Assembly (NCBI RefSeq): GCF_021028955.1 | Contig: NZ_JAIWPE010000095.1 | Location: 185,793-249,792, forward strand | Length of the DNA: 64,000 nucleotides | DNA from: Salipaludibacillus sp. CUR1 | GTDB taxonomy: Bacteria > Bacillota > Bacilli > Bacillales > Salisediminibacteriaceae | Direction of reading: 5' to 3' | Shown: in pieces, positions 34,236 to 42,263 of the stretch | Layout of the letters: each line of letters starts with the position of its first letter | Position numbering within the stretch: the stretch's first letter is position 1 | Made by a program: the position numbers and the translations under genes | The notes under the pieces: generated by a model | Told to the model about the DNA's origin: nothing | The model's input: only the letters and a program-made list of their open reading frames with translations | Database searches by the model: none

Positions 34236-35030
34236 ATGAAAAAAAGTTTACATAACGAACGGGTCATAATCACTGGAGCTTCCAGCGGAATAGGAAAAGA
34301 AATGGCTATAGAAGTTGCTGCGAGGGGAGGCGAGCCGGTCCTTTTAGCCAGGTCCGTCGGCAAGCTCGAACACCTTTCCCGGCAAATATACGAAAACACA
34401 GGTGTTAAAGCCCCTTATTATAAGCTGGATGTTACGAGATCTGCAGAAATCAAATCTACTTTTAATCATATTTTTAAAGAAGCTGCAAAACCAACGACGC
34501 TTATTAATAACGCTGGGTTTGCTATTTTTGATTATGCGGAAAATGCCACTGAAAAGGATATTGAAGACATGTTCCGGGTGAATGTTTTCGGAACGATTGC
34601 CTGTACACAGGCAACTATTCCTTATATGAAAGAAAATAATTATGGGCAAGTGATTTTTATCGCCTCTTTGGCGGGTAAAATGGCGACTCCTAAGGCAAGC
34701 GTCTATTCGGCAACAAAACACGCTGTTTTAGGGTTTGCTAATGCTCTGAGAATGGAAATGAAGGAGACGCCGGTTCACGTAAGCGTGGTGAATCCAGGCC
34801 CTGTAAGAACGAATTTTTTCCAGACTGCTGACTCAACAGGAGACTACGAGAAAAATGTTGAAAAAATGATGCTGGAGCCCGGCTATGTTTCTTCAAAGAT
34901 CGTTAAACTTGTAGTTAAACCTAAGAGAGAGATAAACCTGCCTGGCTGGATGGGAGCAGGCGCTAAATTATACCAGCTTTTTCCGGGAGTAGTAGAGAAA
35001 CTTGCAGGTAAAAGATTGAACAGCAAATGA
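34236..35030 (+). CDS. yqjQ: Short-chain dehydrogenase/reductase (YqjQ-like)
   Basis: 264 residues of a classical SDR. The cofactor motif TGASSGIG begins near residue 13, NNAG is in the middle (LINNAGFA), and the catalytic S...YSATK is in the C-terminal half (ASLAGKMATPKASVYSATK). The C-terminal tail, with PGWMGAGAKLYQLFPG, matches the DltE/YqjQ type. Substrate unknown. Divergent from proI, as expected from the B. subtilis yqjO-yqjQ region. ATG 34236 follows GAGAGG. Confidence 0.88.
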   Translation: MKKSLHNERVIITGASSGIGKEMAIEVAARGGEPVLLARSVGKLEHLSRQIYENTGVKAPYYKLDVTRSAEIKSTFNHIFKEAAKPTTLINNAGFAIFDYAENATEKDIEDMFRVNVFGTIACTQATIPYMKENNYGQVIFIASLAGKMATPKASVYSATKHAVLGFANALRMEMKETPVHVSVVNPGPVRTNFFQTADSTGDYEKNVEKMMLEPGYVSSKIVKLVVKPKREINLPGWMGAGAKLYQLFPGVVEKLAGKRLNSK

Positions 35031-35176
35031 CAGGAGACTTCGTTCATTTAATGCGGTGAACCATAATATATACGAATTGTAAACGGGAATGTTTGTTCCT
35101 GCTAATGTCAGATCCGTGATAACCTTTGCTGGAACTGAATTCTTATTCATTTTATCCTTAAAAATGTAACCTAAAG

Positions 35177-35193
35177 TTCACAAAAAGTTCACA
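35177..35193 (+). promoter_or_regulatory. PhoP-box-like direct repeat, upstream pair
   Basis: TTCACA at 35177-35182 and 35188-35193, separated by 5 bp (11-bp period), matches the PhoP pattern TT(A/C/T)ACA with 4-6 bp spacing. It lies about 20 bp before a TATAGT -10 (35214-35219). Confidence 0.5.
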
Positions 35194-35251
35194 AATTATT
35201 TTCCCAAATAGTGTATAGTAAAGCATGTAATCAATAAATTCCGTGATTGAT

Positions 35252-35268
35252 TTCACAAACATTTCACG
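35252..35268 (+). promoter_or_regulatory. PhoP-box-like direct repeat, downstream pair
   Basis: TTCACA (35252-35257) and TTCACG (35263-35268) again with an 11-bp period, between the presumed start point and the ribosome binding site of the gene at 35292. Confidence 0.4.
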
Positions 35269-35291
35269 GAAAAAAAGAGAGGAAGTCTAAG

Positions 35292-35606
35292 TTGATCGTA
35301 AAAGATTTAGTGGAGACGAGAGAACTTTTAACTGACGAGACAAATGAAAATGTTTTTGTAGTGTATGAACGCTTTGAGAATGTGGATTGCCAGTGTGACG
35401 GCCGTAATTTGGAAGAAATTGAGTGTGATCCCGAAGAAATGGTTCAAATCCTGCTTGGAAATCCCGAATCTGCAGACTCATTAAAGAGTGTAAAAACATA
35501 CCAGGTTGGTGAAACATTCAGTTCAGTCGACGCGATCATTAAAGATATTTATACAAATTACAGCGATTATTTAAAAAAAGATGACGTCCTGGTGCCTCTT
35601 GGTTAA
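35292..35606 (+). CDS. Hypothetical acidic protein
   Basis: 104 residues, not recognised. It is acidic and soluble, with a Cys-x-Cys (VDCQCDG) and a third Cys (EIECDPEE) in the centre. TTG 35292 is the start best placed after AGAGAGGAAG; the frame is open to 35247 but without a signal. The stop overlaps a terminator stem. The promoter carries PhoP-box-like repeats on both sides of the -10, so phosphate control is a testable idea. Followed by a phosphatase gene, but separated from it by a terminator. Confidence 0.7.
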   Translation: MIVKDLVETRELLTDETNENVFVVYERFENVDCQCDGRNLEEIECDPEEMVQILLGNPESADSLKSVKTYQVGETFSSVDAIIKDIYTNYSDYLKKDDVLVPLG

Positions 35607-35620
35607 TCCAAGAGGTTTTT
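35595..35620 (+). terminator. Terminator overlapping the stop codon of the acidic-protein gene
   Basis: CCTCTTGG, loop TTAAT, CCAAGAGG, then T5. The stop codon is in the loop. Confidence 0.92.
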
Positions 35621-35677
35621 CTTTGTCATTTTCTAGTCTATAATTGAAACAGAGCACAAAAAAAGGAGAGAAATCTA

Positions 35678-36148
35678 TTGGTAAATGTATTGTTTGTATG
35701 CTTAGGGAATATTTGCCGTTCTCCTATGGCTGAAGCCGTCTTTCGCACTGAAGTTAAAAAAGCGGGTCTCGATCACCTGATTTATACTGACTCAGCAGGG
35801 ACAGGAAACTGGCATATTGGAAAGCGGCCTCATGAAGGAACGCTGGAAATACTTGATAAAAACCAGGTCGATCATACAAAGATCACCGCCCGGCAAGTTG
35901 GGGAAAAGGATTTAACGGATTTTGATTATATTATTGCTATGGATGCCTCAAACTTAGGAAATCTGAATCGCTTAAAAGGCAGCAATAAGTCAGGGGAGCT
36001 TTTCAGGTTACTTGACTTTGTACCGGAGGCTATTACAGAAGATGTCCCCGACCCGTATTTTACCGGCAATTTCAATGAAGTCTACGAAATGGTAGAAAAG
36101 GGATGCGCCAACTTGCTGACATACATTAGGAAGAATGAAAACATTTAG
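35678..36148 (+). CDS. Low-molecular-weight protein tyrosine phosphatase
   Basis: 156 residues. The P-loop C8-LGNIC-R14-S15 (CX5RS) is at the N-terminus, and the general-acid loop DVPDPYF lies near residue 122, as in YfkJ/PtpA-type enzymes. Cytosolic; removes phosphate from tyrosine (or arginine in the YwlE branch). The CLGNICRSP form with Ile fits tyrosine phosphatases, whereas YwlE-type arginine phosphatases carry Thr at that position. TTG 35678 follows AAAAGGAGAG. Its 3' end directly adjoins an inverted copy of the intergenic element. Confidence 0.93.
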   Translation: MVNVLFVCLGNICRSPMAEAVFRTEVKKAGLDHLIYTDSAGTGNWHIGKRPHEGTLEILDKNQVDHTKITARQVGEKDLTDFDYIIAMDASNLGNLNRLKGSNKSGELFRLLDFVPEAITEDVPDPYFTGNFNEVYEMVEKGCANLLTYIRKNENI

Positions 36149-36282
36149 CTGAAGACAAGCCCCTGGGCAAGCGTCCGACTGTCGGACTGAAATCACTCCT
36201 TTTCTCAAAAAGAAAAGCCGAACAAAATTCAAAAATTTTGTTCGGCTTTCTTTATGATTACTATTCTTTTGTCTTAGCCCCT
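36149..36282 (-). repeat. Terminal-repeat intergenic element, copy E (left module only)
   Basis: Reverse complement of the first 135 bp of copy C, ending TTTGTCTTAGCCCC. It begins at the stop codon of the phosphatase gene. Its hairpin (AAGCCGAACAAAATT / AATTTTGTTCGGCTT, 36215-36252) followed by TCTTT serves as the only visible terminator of that gene. The middle and right modules are missing. Confidence 0.85.
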
Positions 36283-36424
36283 TTAAATAAATAAGTGTTG
36301 GAATTTATATGGCTCGAAGGATGAATTAAATTAAAAAAGCAATTTCCGTTGCATCTGGTTTAACAATTTTACCGTAAGGGAAATATTCTTTACAACGATT
36401 GGAAAAGGAGAGGAGTGGAACCTG

Positions 36425-37414
36425 GTGAGTGAACTGAACCGGTTTATACATGCCAGACACTGGATGAAAAGTAATGAGAATTTTTTAACGACCTGGCATG
36501 CACATGTAGGATACAAATTAGACTTATTTCACCACTTCGCTGAAAACACCTCTGTCAGCCAGGTTGCAGATCAGTGCAGTATTGACTTGCCGCTGTTAAT
36601 TAGATGGGTTGAAGTAGGCTTGGAAGTAGGCCATTTGAAAAAAAGTATCAGAGGTAAAATTAAAGCAAAAAAGAAAATGGTGAAGTACGCTTCAGCTCAT
36701 AGTTCTGAGTCTGTCGGAATATTACTGAGAGAAATGATGGAATTACATATTCCCGCATTACTCGAGTATCCGGAGTTGATGAAAACGGGTGAGCGAATTA
36801 CTTACTTAGAAGACAAATTTGCAGAAGTGGTAGCTGAGACGTCGACTCTATTAGAAAAAGCGGCAGTGCCGCCTGTATTGAAATGGATAAAAAAAGAACA
36901 GCCAAATTCTATTGTTGATATGGGCTGCGGTTATGGAGGCTATTTAAAAAATATTCATGACCGTTTTCCTGATATTGAATTGCAGGGCGTAGAAATTAAC
37001 AAGCAGGTTTGTGAGAAAGCTGAGGCTGCATTAAATGGAGCAGTACCGGTCTACAATGGAGATATGGTAGAGTTTATCGAGTCATTTAATAATAAAGTTG
37101 ATTTGGTCATGGCGCATAATCTGCTTTATTATTTCCCTAAGGAAGAAAGAGAAGAACTTTACACGAAGATATCACGAATTTTAAATAAAGGCGGATCAGT
37201 TACATTTATTACTCCAGTCATGGAAGCAAAATATGGCCAGACCTTTACCACAGCTTTTAATACATTTATGACTGTCCACGATAATTTATATCCATTGCCC
37301 ACGCTCGATGAAATAAAACGAGACAGCAAAAAAGCGAAACTTAAAGTGAAAGAAGTGACACCGCTTATAAAGGAAGGCGGCTGGTATCTGGTTACTTTGA
37401 GAAAGACAAAGTAA
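36425..37414 (+). CDS. SAM-dependent methyltransferase with helical N-terminal domain
   Basis: 329 residues. The N-terminal helical half (about 1-150) contains a winged-helix-like part (SVSQVADQCSIDLPLLIRWVEVGLEVG) typical of dimerising O-methyltransferases. Residues about 160-325 form the Rossmann methyltransferase: motif I VDMGCGYGGYL, acidic loop LQGVEINKQ, and motif IV VMAHNLLYYFP. Target unknown. GTG 36425 follows AAAAGGAGAGGAG. It lies 104 bp before the AsnO-type gene on the same strand, so the two may act together, for instance on a small peptide or amide product; this is inference. Confidence 0.85.
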   Translation: MSELNRFIHARHWMKSNENFLTTWHAHVGYKLDLFHHFAENTSVSQVADQCSIDLPLLIRWVEVGLEVGHLKKSIRGKIKAKKKMVKYASAHSSESVGILLREMMELHIPALLEYPELMKTGERITYLEDKFAEVVAETSTLLEKAAVPPVLKWIKKEQPNSIVDMGCGYGGYLKNIHDRFPDIELQGVEINKQVCEKAEAALNGAVPVYNGDMVEFIESFNNKVDLVMAHNLLYYFPKEEREELYTKISRILNKGGSVTFITPVMEAKYGQTFTTAFNTFMTVHDNLYPLPTLDEIKRDSKKAKLKVKEVTPLIKEGGWYLVTLRKTK

Positions 37415-37452
37415 ACAGCAGCTCTCCCTCTTTAAAAAAGTGTATAAAGGAC

Positions 37453-37513
37453 ATCCCTCTCTGAATATCTTTATTGTACAACTGACTTTAGTTTCAATTA
37501 AGAGGAGAGGGAT
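37453..37513 (+). promoter_or_regulatory. Possible RBS-masking stem before asnO-type gene
   Basis: ATCCCTCTC (37453-37461) is fully complementary to GAGAGGGAT (37505-37513), which contains the ribosome binding site of the gene at 37519. GAATATC (37463-37469) can alternatively pair with GATATTC (37511-37517). Pairing would hide the site. Functional role is inference. Confidence 0.35.
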
Positions 37514-37518
37514 ATTCT

Positions 37519-39363
37519 ATGTGTGGTATTACTGGCTGGGTTGATTTTAAACGAACGTTGGCTCAAGAAGAAGAAAAAGTAAAAAGAATGGCCGGCACAC
37601 TCTCCAGCCGCGGCCCTGACACCAGTACCACGTGGACAATGAACCACGTGGTTTTTGGTCATACGAGACTTATTGTAGTTGATCCTTCCGGAGGCGGCCA
37701 GCCGATGACACGTTATAAAGATGGGGACTTATTTACGATTTGTTATAACGGAGAATTATATAATACTGAAGATATTAGAAAAGAACTTTTATCTTATGGC
37801 TACTCCTTTCAATCATACTCAGACACAGAAGTGCTGTTAACTGCCTATATACACTGGCGTGAAAAATGCGTTGAAAAACTGAATGGCATATTTGCTTTTG
37901 CAGTATGGGATTCAGAAAGGAACTGCCTGTATTTAGCCAGGGACAGGTTAGGAGTCAAACCTTTATTTTACTACATTCTCGACGGAGGCCTTTTGTTCGG
38001 CTCTGAAATTAAATCACTCCTTGCCCACCCGGCTGTTAAATCAGAGGTAGATGACGGGGGGTGGAGAGAAATATTTGGTCTAAGCCCTTCCAGGACACCT
38101 GGACATGGTGTTTTTAAGAACGTGAAGGAGCTGAAGCCTGCACATTGGCTCATAATGAATGAAAGCGGAATAACGTCAAACAGGTATTGGCAGGTAAAAA
38201 GTTTTGTCCATCGAGGAACGATTGATGAAACGGCAGAACAGATACGCATTTTATTAAAAAGGACAGTGGAAAGACAGATGGCTGCTGATGTGCCTGTTTG
38301 CACCTTCTTATCAGGCGGACTCGATTCCAGTGCTATCACGGCATTTGCAGCAAACTATTCAGAAACTAATAATTTACCTAAGCTTAAAACCTTTTCAATT
38401 GATTATGAAGAAAACGATCTTTACTTTAAGGCAAATAAATTCCAGCCTAATGAAGATGCTCCTTGGATAAAGAAAATGTCTCAAGCTTTCAATACAGATC
38501 ATTACCAGGCGATTATTACACAAACTGACCTTTTTAATTATTTGAAAAAAGCAGTGAGGGCGAGGGATTTGCCTGGGATGGCGGATATAGATTCTTCTCT
38601 TTTGTGGTTTTGCGGAGAAGTCCGGAAAAAGGTTACAGTCGCTCTGTCCGGCGAATGCGCAGATGAAATATTCGGCGGTTACCCGTGGTTTCATGATAAA
38701 AAGTTTCTTTCCGGAAACAGCTTCCCGTGGATGACCTCGATTAATGAACGGGAACAGCTGTTGAGGCCGGAATGGAGAAAAAAACTTAACTTAAAAGAAT
38801 ACGTCGATTTACGTTATAAAGAAACTGTTAGAGAGACACCGTTATTAAACGGAGAGAATAATACAGAAGCGGCACGTCGAAGAATGTTTTACCTGAATAT
38901 CAACTGGTTTATGTCAACGTTGCTTGACCGTAAAGACCGGATGAGCATGGCGGAAAGCCTGGAAGTGAGGGTCCCTTTTGCAGACCATGAGTTAATTGAA
39001 TATGTATGGAATATTCCATGGGAAATGAAAATGCTCGAAGGCAGAGAAAAGGGAATATTAAGAAAGGCTTTAGAAGGAATGCTCCCTGATGATGTCCTCT
39101 ATAGAAAGAAAAGCCCTTATCCAAAAACCCATCATCCGGTCTATAAAAAATTAGTCTCAAATTCAATGAAAAAAATTGTCGAGGAGAAAGATTCCCCGCT
39201 TTTCGATTTCTTTAATTATGAAAGTTTGAAAGATCTGGCCGAGACAGAAGGTCATTCTTTTCAAAAACCTTACTTTGGCCAGCTTATGACTGGGCCGCAG
39301 CTGATCGCTCATTTACTCCAAGTGGACACGTGGATGAGAGAATACAGTATCAAAAAAATTTAA
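37519..39363 (+). CDS. asnO: Asparagine synthetase, glutamine-hydrolysing (AsnO-like)
   Basis: 614 residues, the same length as B. subtilis AsnO. The N-terminal glutaminase begins at catalytic Cys2 (MCGITGWVDF, initiator Met removed) with SSRGPD, FGHTRLIVVD and YNGELYN. The C-terminal synthetase has the ATP pyrophosphatase loop FLSGGLDSSAI and SGECADEIFGGYPW. Makes asparagine from aspartate, glutamine and ATP; in B. subtilis AsnO is associated with sporulation. Similar enzymes also amidate cell-wall or peptide substrates. ATG 37519 follows AGGAGAGG. A methyltransferase gene lies upstream. Confidence 0.93.
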   Translation: MCGITGWVDFKRTLAQEEEKVKRMAGTLSSRGPDTSTTWTMNHVVFGHTRLIVVDPSGGGQPMTRYKDGDLFTICYNGELYNTEDIRKELLSYGYSFQSYSDTEVLLTAYIHWREKCVEKLNGIFAFAVWDSERNCLYLARDRLGVKPLFYYILDGGLLFGSEIKSLLAHPAVKSEVDDGGWREIFGLSPSRTPGHGVFKNVKELKPAHWLIMNESGITSNRYWQVKSFVHRGTIDETAEQIRILLKRTVERQMAADVPVCTFLSGGLDSSAITAFAANYSETNNLPKLKTFSIDYEENDLYFKANKFQPNEDAPWIKKMSQAFNTDHYQAIITQTDLFNYLKKAVRARDLPGMADIDSSLLWFCGEVRKKVTVALSGECADEIFGGYPWFHDKKFLSGNSFPWMTSINEREQLLRPEWRKKLNLKEYVDLRYKETVRETPLLNGENNTEAARRRMFYLNINWFMSTLLDRKDRMSMAESLEVRVPFADHELIEYVWNIPWEMKMLEGREKGILRKALEGMLPDDVLYRKKSPYPKTHHPVYKKLVSNSMKKIVEEKDSPLFDFFNYESLKDLAETEGHSFQKPYFGQLMTGPQLIAHLLQVDTWMREYSIKKI

Positions 39364-39494
39364 TCAGTTTATGGCCAGTCTTCTTATATTAATTCTGTAT
39401 CTATCGGACAAATCACTCCCTTAAAAAGAGGAATTTTCCAGTTATGCAGAGAATGTATTCTATTGTAGTTAAATCTAATTGGGGAGGTATCTTC

Positions 39495-41318
39495 ATGGAG
39501 CTCGGAGGCTATAAAAATCACGAAGCCTGGGTAAATTTGTCGGAAGGTACAATTCAGTATCGGAAGTTAAACGAAGAAGACCTTAAAAATTATGTCGGTG
39601 CGAGGGGGTTGGGGGTAAAATACCTGGTAGATCAGGGAGTTTATAATGTTGATGCTTTTTCCCCTGACAATATTCTTGCGGTCATGACAGGCCCGCTGAC
39701 AGGAACCAGAATTCATATGAGCGGGCGATTATGTACGGTGACACGGTCACCTTTAACTGGCACAGTGACAGATTCTCATATGGGCGGATGGACGGCAGCC
39801 CGGTTAAAATGGGCGGGATTTGACAATTTAATTTTTACGGGAAAAAGCGATAAGCCAGTGTACTTATATGTAGAAGACGGAAAAGCAGAATTGAAAGATG
39901 CCTCTTCTTTATGGGGAAAGGGCGTAAGGTCAACTGTAAAAGCTCTCGAAGACCTTTATGGAGCTAAAGATACCAGTATTATGACCATCGGCCAAGGCGG
40001 TGAAAACCTCATTCGCTTTGCAGGCTGGATGAATGAAGATGACCGCGCAGCAGGAAGGGGAGGAACAGGGGCAGTAGCAGGTTCAAAGAATTTAAAAGCG
40101 ATTGTCATTAAAGCATCCCAGCGGGGGAATATGCCTGAACCTGCCCGTCCGGATGAGTATAAGACAGCAGTGAAATCAGGCTTGAAAGCGATTAATGAGG
40201 GAGCTCTTACAGCGCCGAATAAAGGCGGGCTTTCAGTATACGGGACGAACGTCCTTATGAATATTATTAATGAGTCGGGCGCATTGCCGACAAATAACTC
40301 CCAAACAACCGTATCAGAGCATGCGGAAGCTGTTAGCGGTGAGACAGTAAGAGAAGAAATTCTGGTCAGCGAACCGACTTGCCATGCCTGTCCGGTAGCC
40401 TGTAAAAAAGAGGTGGAAGTCACGGTAGGCAAGTATAAAGTAAAAGTGGAAAGCTTTGAATTTGAATCCGCCTGGGCGCTGGGGCCAAACTGCGGAACCG
40501 GAAATAAAGAAGCTGTCGCTTATATGATAGACCGATGTAATGAATACGGAATAGATACTATTGAACTCGGCCACGTTTTCTCCGTCGTCATGGAAGCCTA
40601 TGAGAAGGGCCTTATTAAAGAAGGGCTTAATTGGGGAGACGAAGACAGGATGATCGAATGGATTGATAAGATTGTCCACCGCGAAGGCGTCGGAGATCTA
40701 CTGGCGGAAGGTCCGTCTCGTGCGGCGAAAAATTTTGGAAACGCTGACTTGGCGATGGTAGTTAAAGATCAGGCAATCCCAGCTTATGATCCTCGTGGAA
40801 TTCAAGGGATCGGGCTGGGATATGCGACAAGTAACCGGGGAGCCTGTCATTTAAGAGGATATACGGTATCGGCAGAAATAGCCGGGCTTCCTGAGCCGGT
40901 CGACCGGCTGACAGTAGAAGGAAAAGGAAAACTTTTAAAAGTATTTCAAGACCTGCATGCTTTCTCAGACTCCCTCGACCTTTGCAAATTCTCAGCTTTC
41001 TCTGAGAGTGCTGATTTATATGCCGAACAGTATTCTGCTGTAGTCGGTATTGAGTTAACAGGCGAGGATATTATGAAAATAGGAGAAAGAGTCTATAACA
41101 TTGAAAGATATTTTAATAATAAGGCAGGATTTGGAGGGAAAGAGGATACTCTTCCGAAGCGCTTCCTGAACGAAAAAGCAGGCGGAAACTCAGAAGGATC
41201 TGTTTCCCACCTCCCGCAAATGCTCAACGAATATTATGAAGCACGCGGCTGGAAGGAAGGCATAGTCACACCGGAAAAGCTTAAAGAACTTAACATTGAA
41301 ACGAATGTAGGAGCTTAA
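39495..41318 (+). CDS. aor: Tungsten-dependent aldehyde:ferredoxin oxidoreductase
   Basis: 607 residues (Pyrococcus AOR has 605). All four cluster cysteines are visible: C296-HA-C299-PVA-C303 and C497 (SLDLCKF). The pterin-binding N-terminal segments GARGLGVKYL, TGPLTG and the AAGRGGTGAV loop are in place. It would oxidise aldehydes to acids with ferredoxin, using a tungsto-bispterin in the cytosol. The frame is open from 39444, but ATG 39495 follows GGGGAGGT. It faces a convergent moaD-like gene and an unknown gene that probably serve its cofactor. Aldehyde substrate unknown. Confidence 0.95.
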   Translation: MELGGYKNHEAWVNLSEGTIQYRKLNEEDLKNYVGARGLGVKYLVDQGVYNVDAFSPDNILAVMTGPLTGTRIHMSGRLCTVTRSPLTGTVTDSHMGGWTAARLKWAGFDNLIFTGKSDKPVYLYVEDGKAELKDASSLWGKGVRSTVKALEDLYGAKDTSIMTIGQGGENLIRFAGWMNEDDRAAGRGGTGAVAGSKNLKAIVIKASQRGNMPEPARPDEYKTAVKSGLKAINEGALTAPNKGGLSVYGTNVLMNIINESGALPTNNSQTTVSEHAEAVSGETVREEILVSEPTCHACPVACKKEVEVTVGKYKVKVESFEFESAWALGPNCGTGNKEAVAYMIDRCNEYGIDTIELGHVFSVVMEAYEKGLIKEGLNWGDEDRMIEWIDKIVHREGVGDLLAEGPSRAAKNFGNADLAMVVKDQAIPAYDPRGIQGIGLGYATSNRGACHLRGYTVSAEIAGLPEPVDRLTVEGKGKLLKVFQDLHAFSDSLDLCKFSAFSESADLYAEQYSAVVGIELTGEDIMKIGERVYNIERYFNNKAGFGGKEDTLPKRFLNEKAGGNSEGSVSHLPQMLNEYYEARGWKEGIVTPEKLKELNIETNVGA

Positions 41319-41378
41319 AGTAATAAAAAATGACCGGATCTGTTTTTCGGGAAAATTAACAGGAGCTAAAATAGCACG

Positions 41379-41428
41379 GGGGCATCTCAAAAGCCAAACT
41401 TTTGGGACGCCCTCTTATTTTTTTGAAT
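41379..41428 (+). terminator. Terminator of AOR gene
   Basis: GGGCATCTCAAAAG and CTTTTGGGACGCCC form a 14-bp stem with two G-T pairs, followed by TCTTATTTTTTT. Confidence 0.85.
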
Positions 41429-41532
41429 TTACTGCATCCATCTTAACGGTTTAAAAGGCATACTAAGAGGGAATGTGTCCTTCATTAGTCCCGTAATACG
41501 CTTGGTCTGCTCTTAAAAATGCCATACAGCAG

Positions 41533-41808
41533 CTAACCGCCTGCCCTAAATGTTTTAAGGCGGAATTTTTTTAATATATTTTCCAGTTCCTGTTCTTTTT
41601 CAGCTTCAAATTTCACAATGACGACCGGAATTTCTGAATGCATAAACATAACAGGAGGTTTACTAATTAATAGACATAACCAGTTCTTATGCCTGACGAC
41701 TGCTCGGCCGTTCTCAACCTTGCCGGCTATACCTCCTAACTGAGTCAGATAGGAAATCAGTTCGGTTTGGGATATACCCCGGTTCTCTATTGTTTCAATA
41801 ACAGTCAT
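41533..41808 (-). CDS. Unknown 91-residue protein ending in Gly-Gly, coupled to moaD
   Basis: 91 residues, not recognised. A helical N-terminal part (ISQTELISYLTQLGGIAGKV) is followed by beta-rich sequence with KNWLCLLISKPPVMFMHSE and a C-terminal helix. It ends in RAGG, a terminal diglycine like MoaD/ThiS carriers, though the rest lacks an obvious ubiquitin-like pattern. The ATG at 41808 is two bases after the moaD stop, and its ribosome binding site lies in the final Gly-Gly codons of moaD, so the two genes are coupled. The neighbouring AOR gene suggests a role in tungsten cofactor formation or enzyme maturation. Confidence 0.75.
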   Translation of the reverse strand: MTVIETIENRGISQTELISYLTQLGGIAGKVENGRAVVRHKNWLCLLISKPPVMFMHSEIPVVIVKFEAEKEQELENILKKFRLKTFRAGG

Positions 41809-41810
41809 GC

Positions 41811-42092
41811 TTATCCACCTGCAACAGGGGGGAAGAGAGCGAGCTGGTCATCAGGTTTTACTATCGTCTCTAACCCGTGTAAATGAATAATATTGCGGCC
41901 GTTAATAAAGACATGGACATGCTGTTTTACTTGCCTGTCCGTTGTAAAAATTTCTTTCTCCATAGCCGGAAACTGGCTGATGACCTCATCCAGCAGATCA
42001 CCGATACGACTGTTATCTTCATAATCCACTTGAATGGTTTTCCCGCCGCAAATCTCTCTGAAAGTGGCAAAAACTTTTATTATCACCGGCAC
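41811..42092 (-). CDS. moaD: MoaD/ThiS-like ubiquitin-fold sulfur carrier
   Basis: 93 residues with a beta-grasp pattern: VIIKVFATFREICGGKTIQVDY, IGDLLDEVISQFPA, VHVFINGRNI, KPDDQLALFPPVAGG (segments given in part). The C-terminal Gly-Gly would be thiocarboxylated to supply sulfur for pterin dithiolene formation. GTG 42092 follows AGAGGTG. It is placed beside the AOR gene and away from other moa genes, so it is probably a dedicated MoaD for the tungsten cofactor. Divergent from the carotenoid operon, sharing its promoter region. Confidence 0.92.
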   Translation of the reverse strand: MPVIIKVFATFREICGGKTIQVDYEDNSRIGDLLDEVISQFPAMEKEIFTTDRQVKQHVHVFINGRNIIHLHGLETIVKPDDQLALFPPVAGG

Positions 42093-42179
42093 ATCACCTC
42101 TTTCTCTTATTATGGAGTGAAATGAAGTAATTTACAATCCTGTTTCAGGATTAATTAATTGCAAAAATAACAAAATGGA

Positions 42180-42217
42180 TATACAATTTGTATAACTTTT
42201 GTTTAGGGGTTATACAA
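42180..42217 (+). promoter_or_regulatory. crt operon promoter embedded in inverted repeats
   Basis: TTGTAT (42188-42193) and TATACA (42211-42216) form a promoter with 17-bp spacing. Both hexamers are inside a perfect inverted repeat, TTGTATAAC (42188-42196) and GTTATACAA (42209-42217). The left arm also forms a 15-bp palindrome, TATACAATTTGTATA (42180-42194). The arrangement is that of a repressor operator, with three related half-sites. The regulator is not encoded nearby. Confidence 0.6.
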
Positions 42218-42263
42218 TGAGGGAATAGTTTTTAAAATACACCGGTATAAAGAGGTGGGAAAA

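Noticed and set aside
39956..40679. Minus-strand frames of 158 and 121 residues opposite the AOR gene
   Set aside because: Shadows of a strongly conserved gene with all catalytic residues; they overlap each other.
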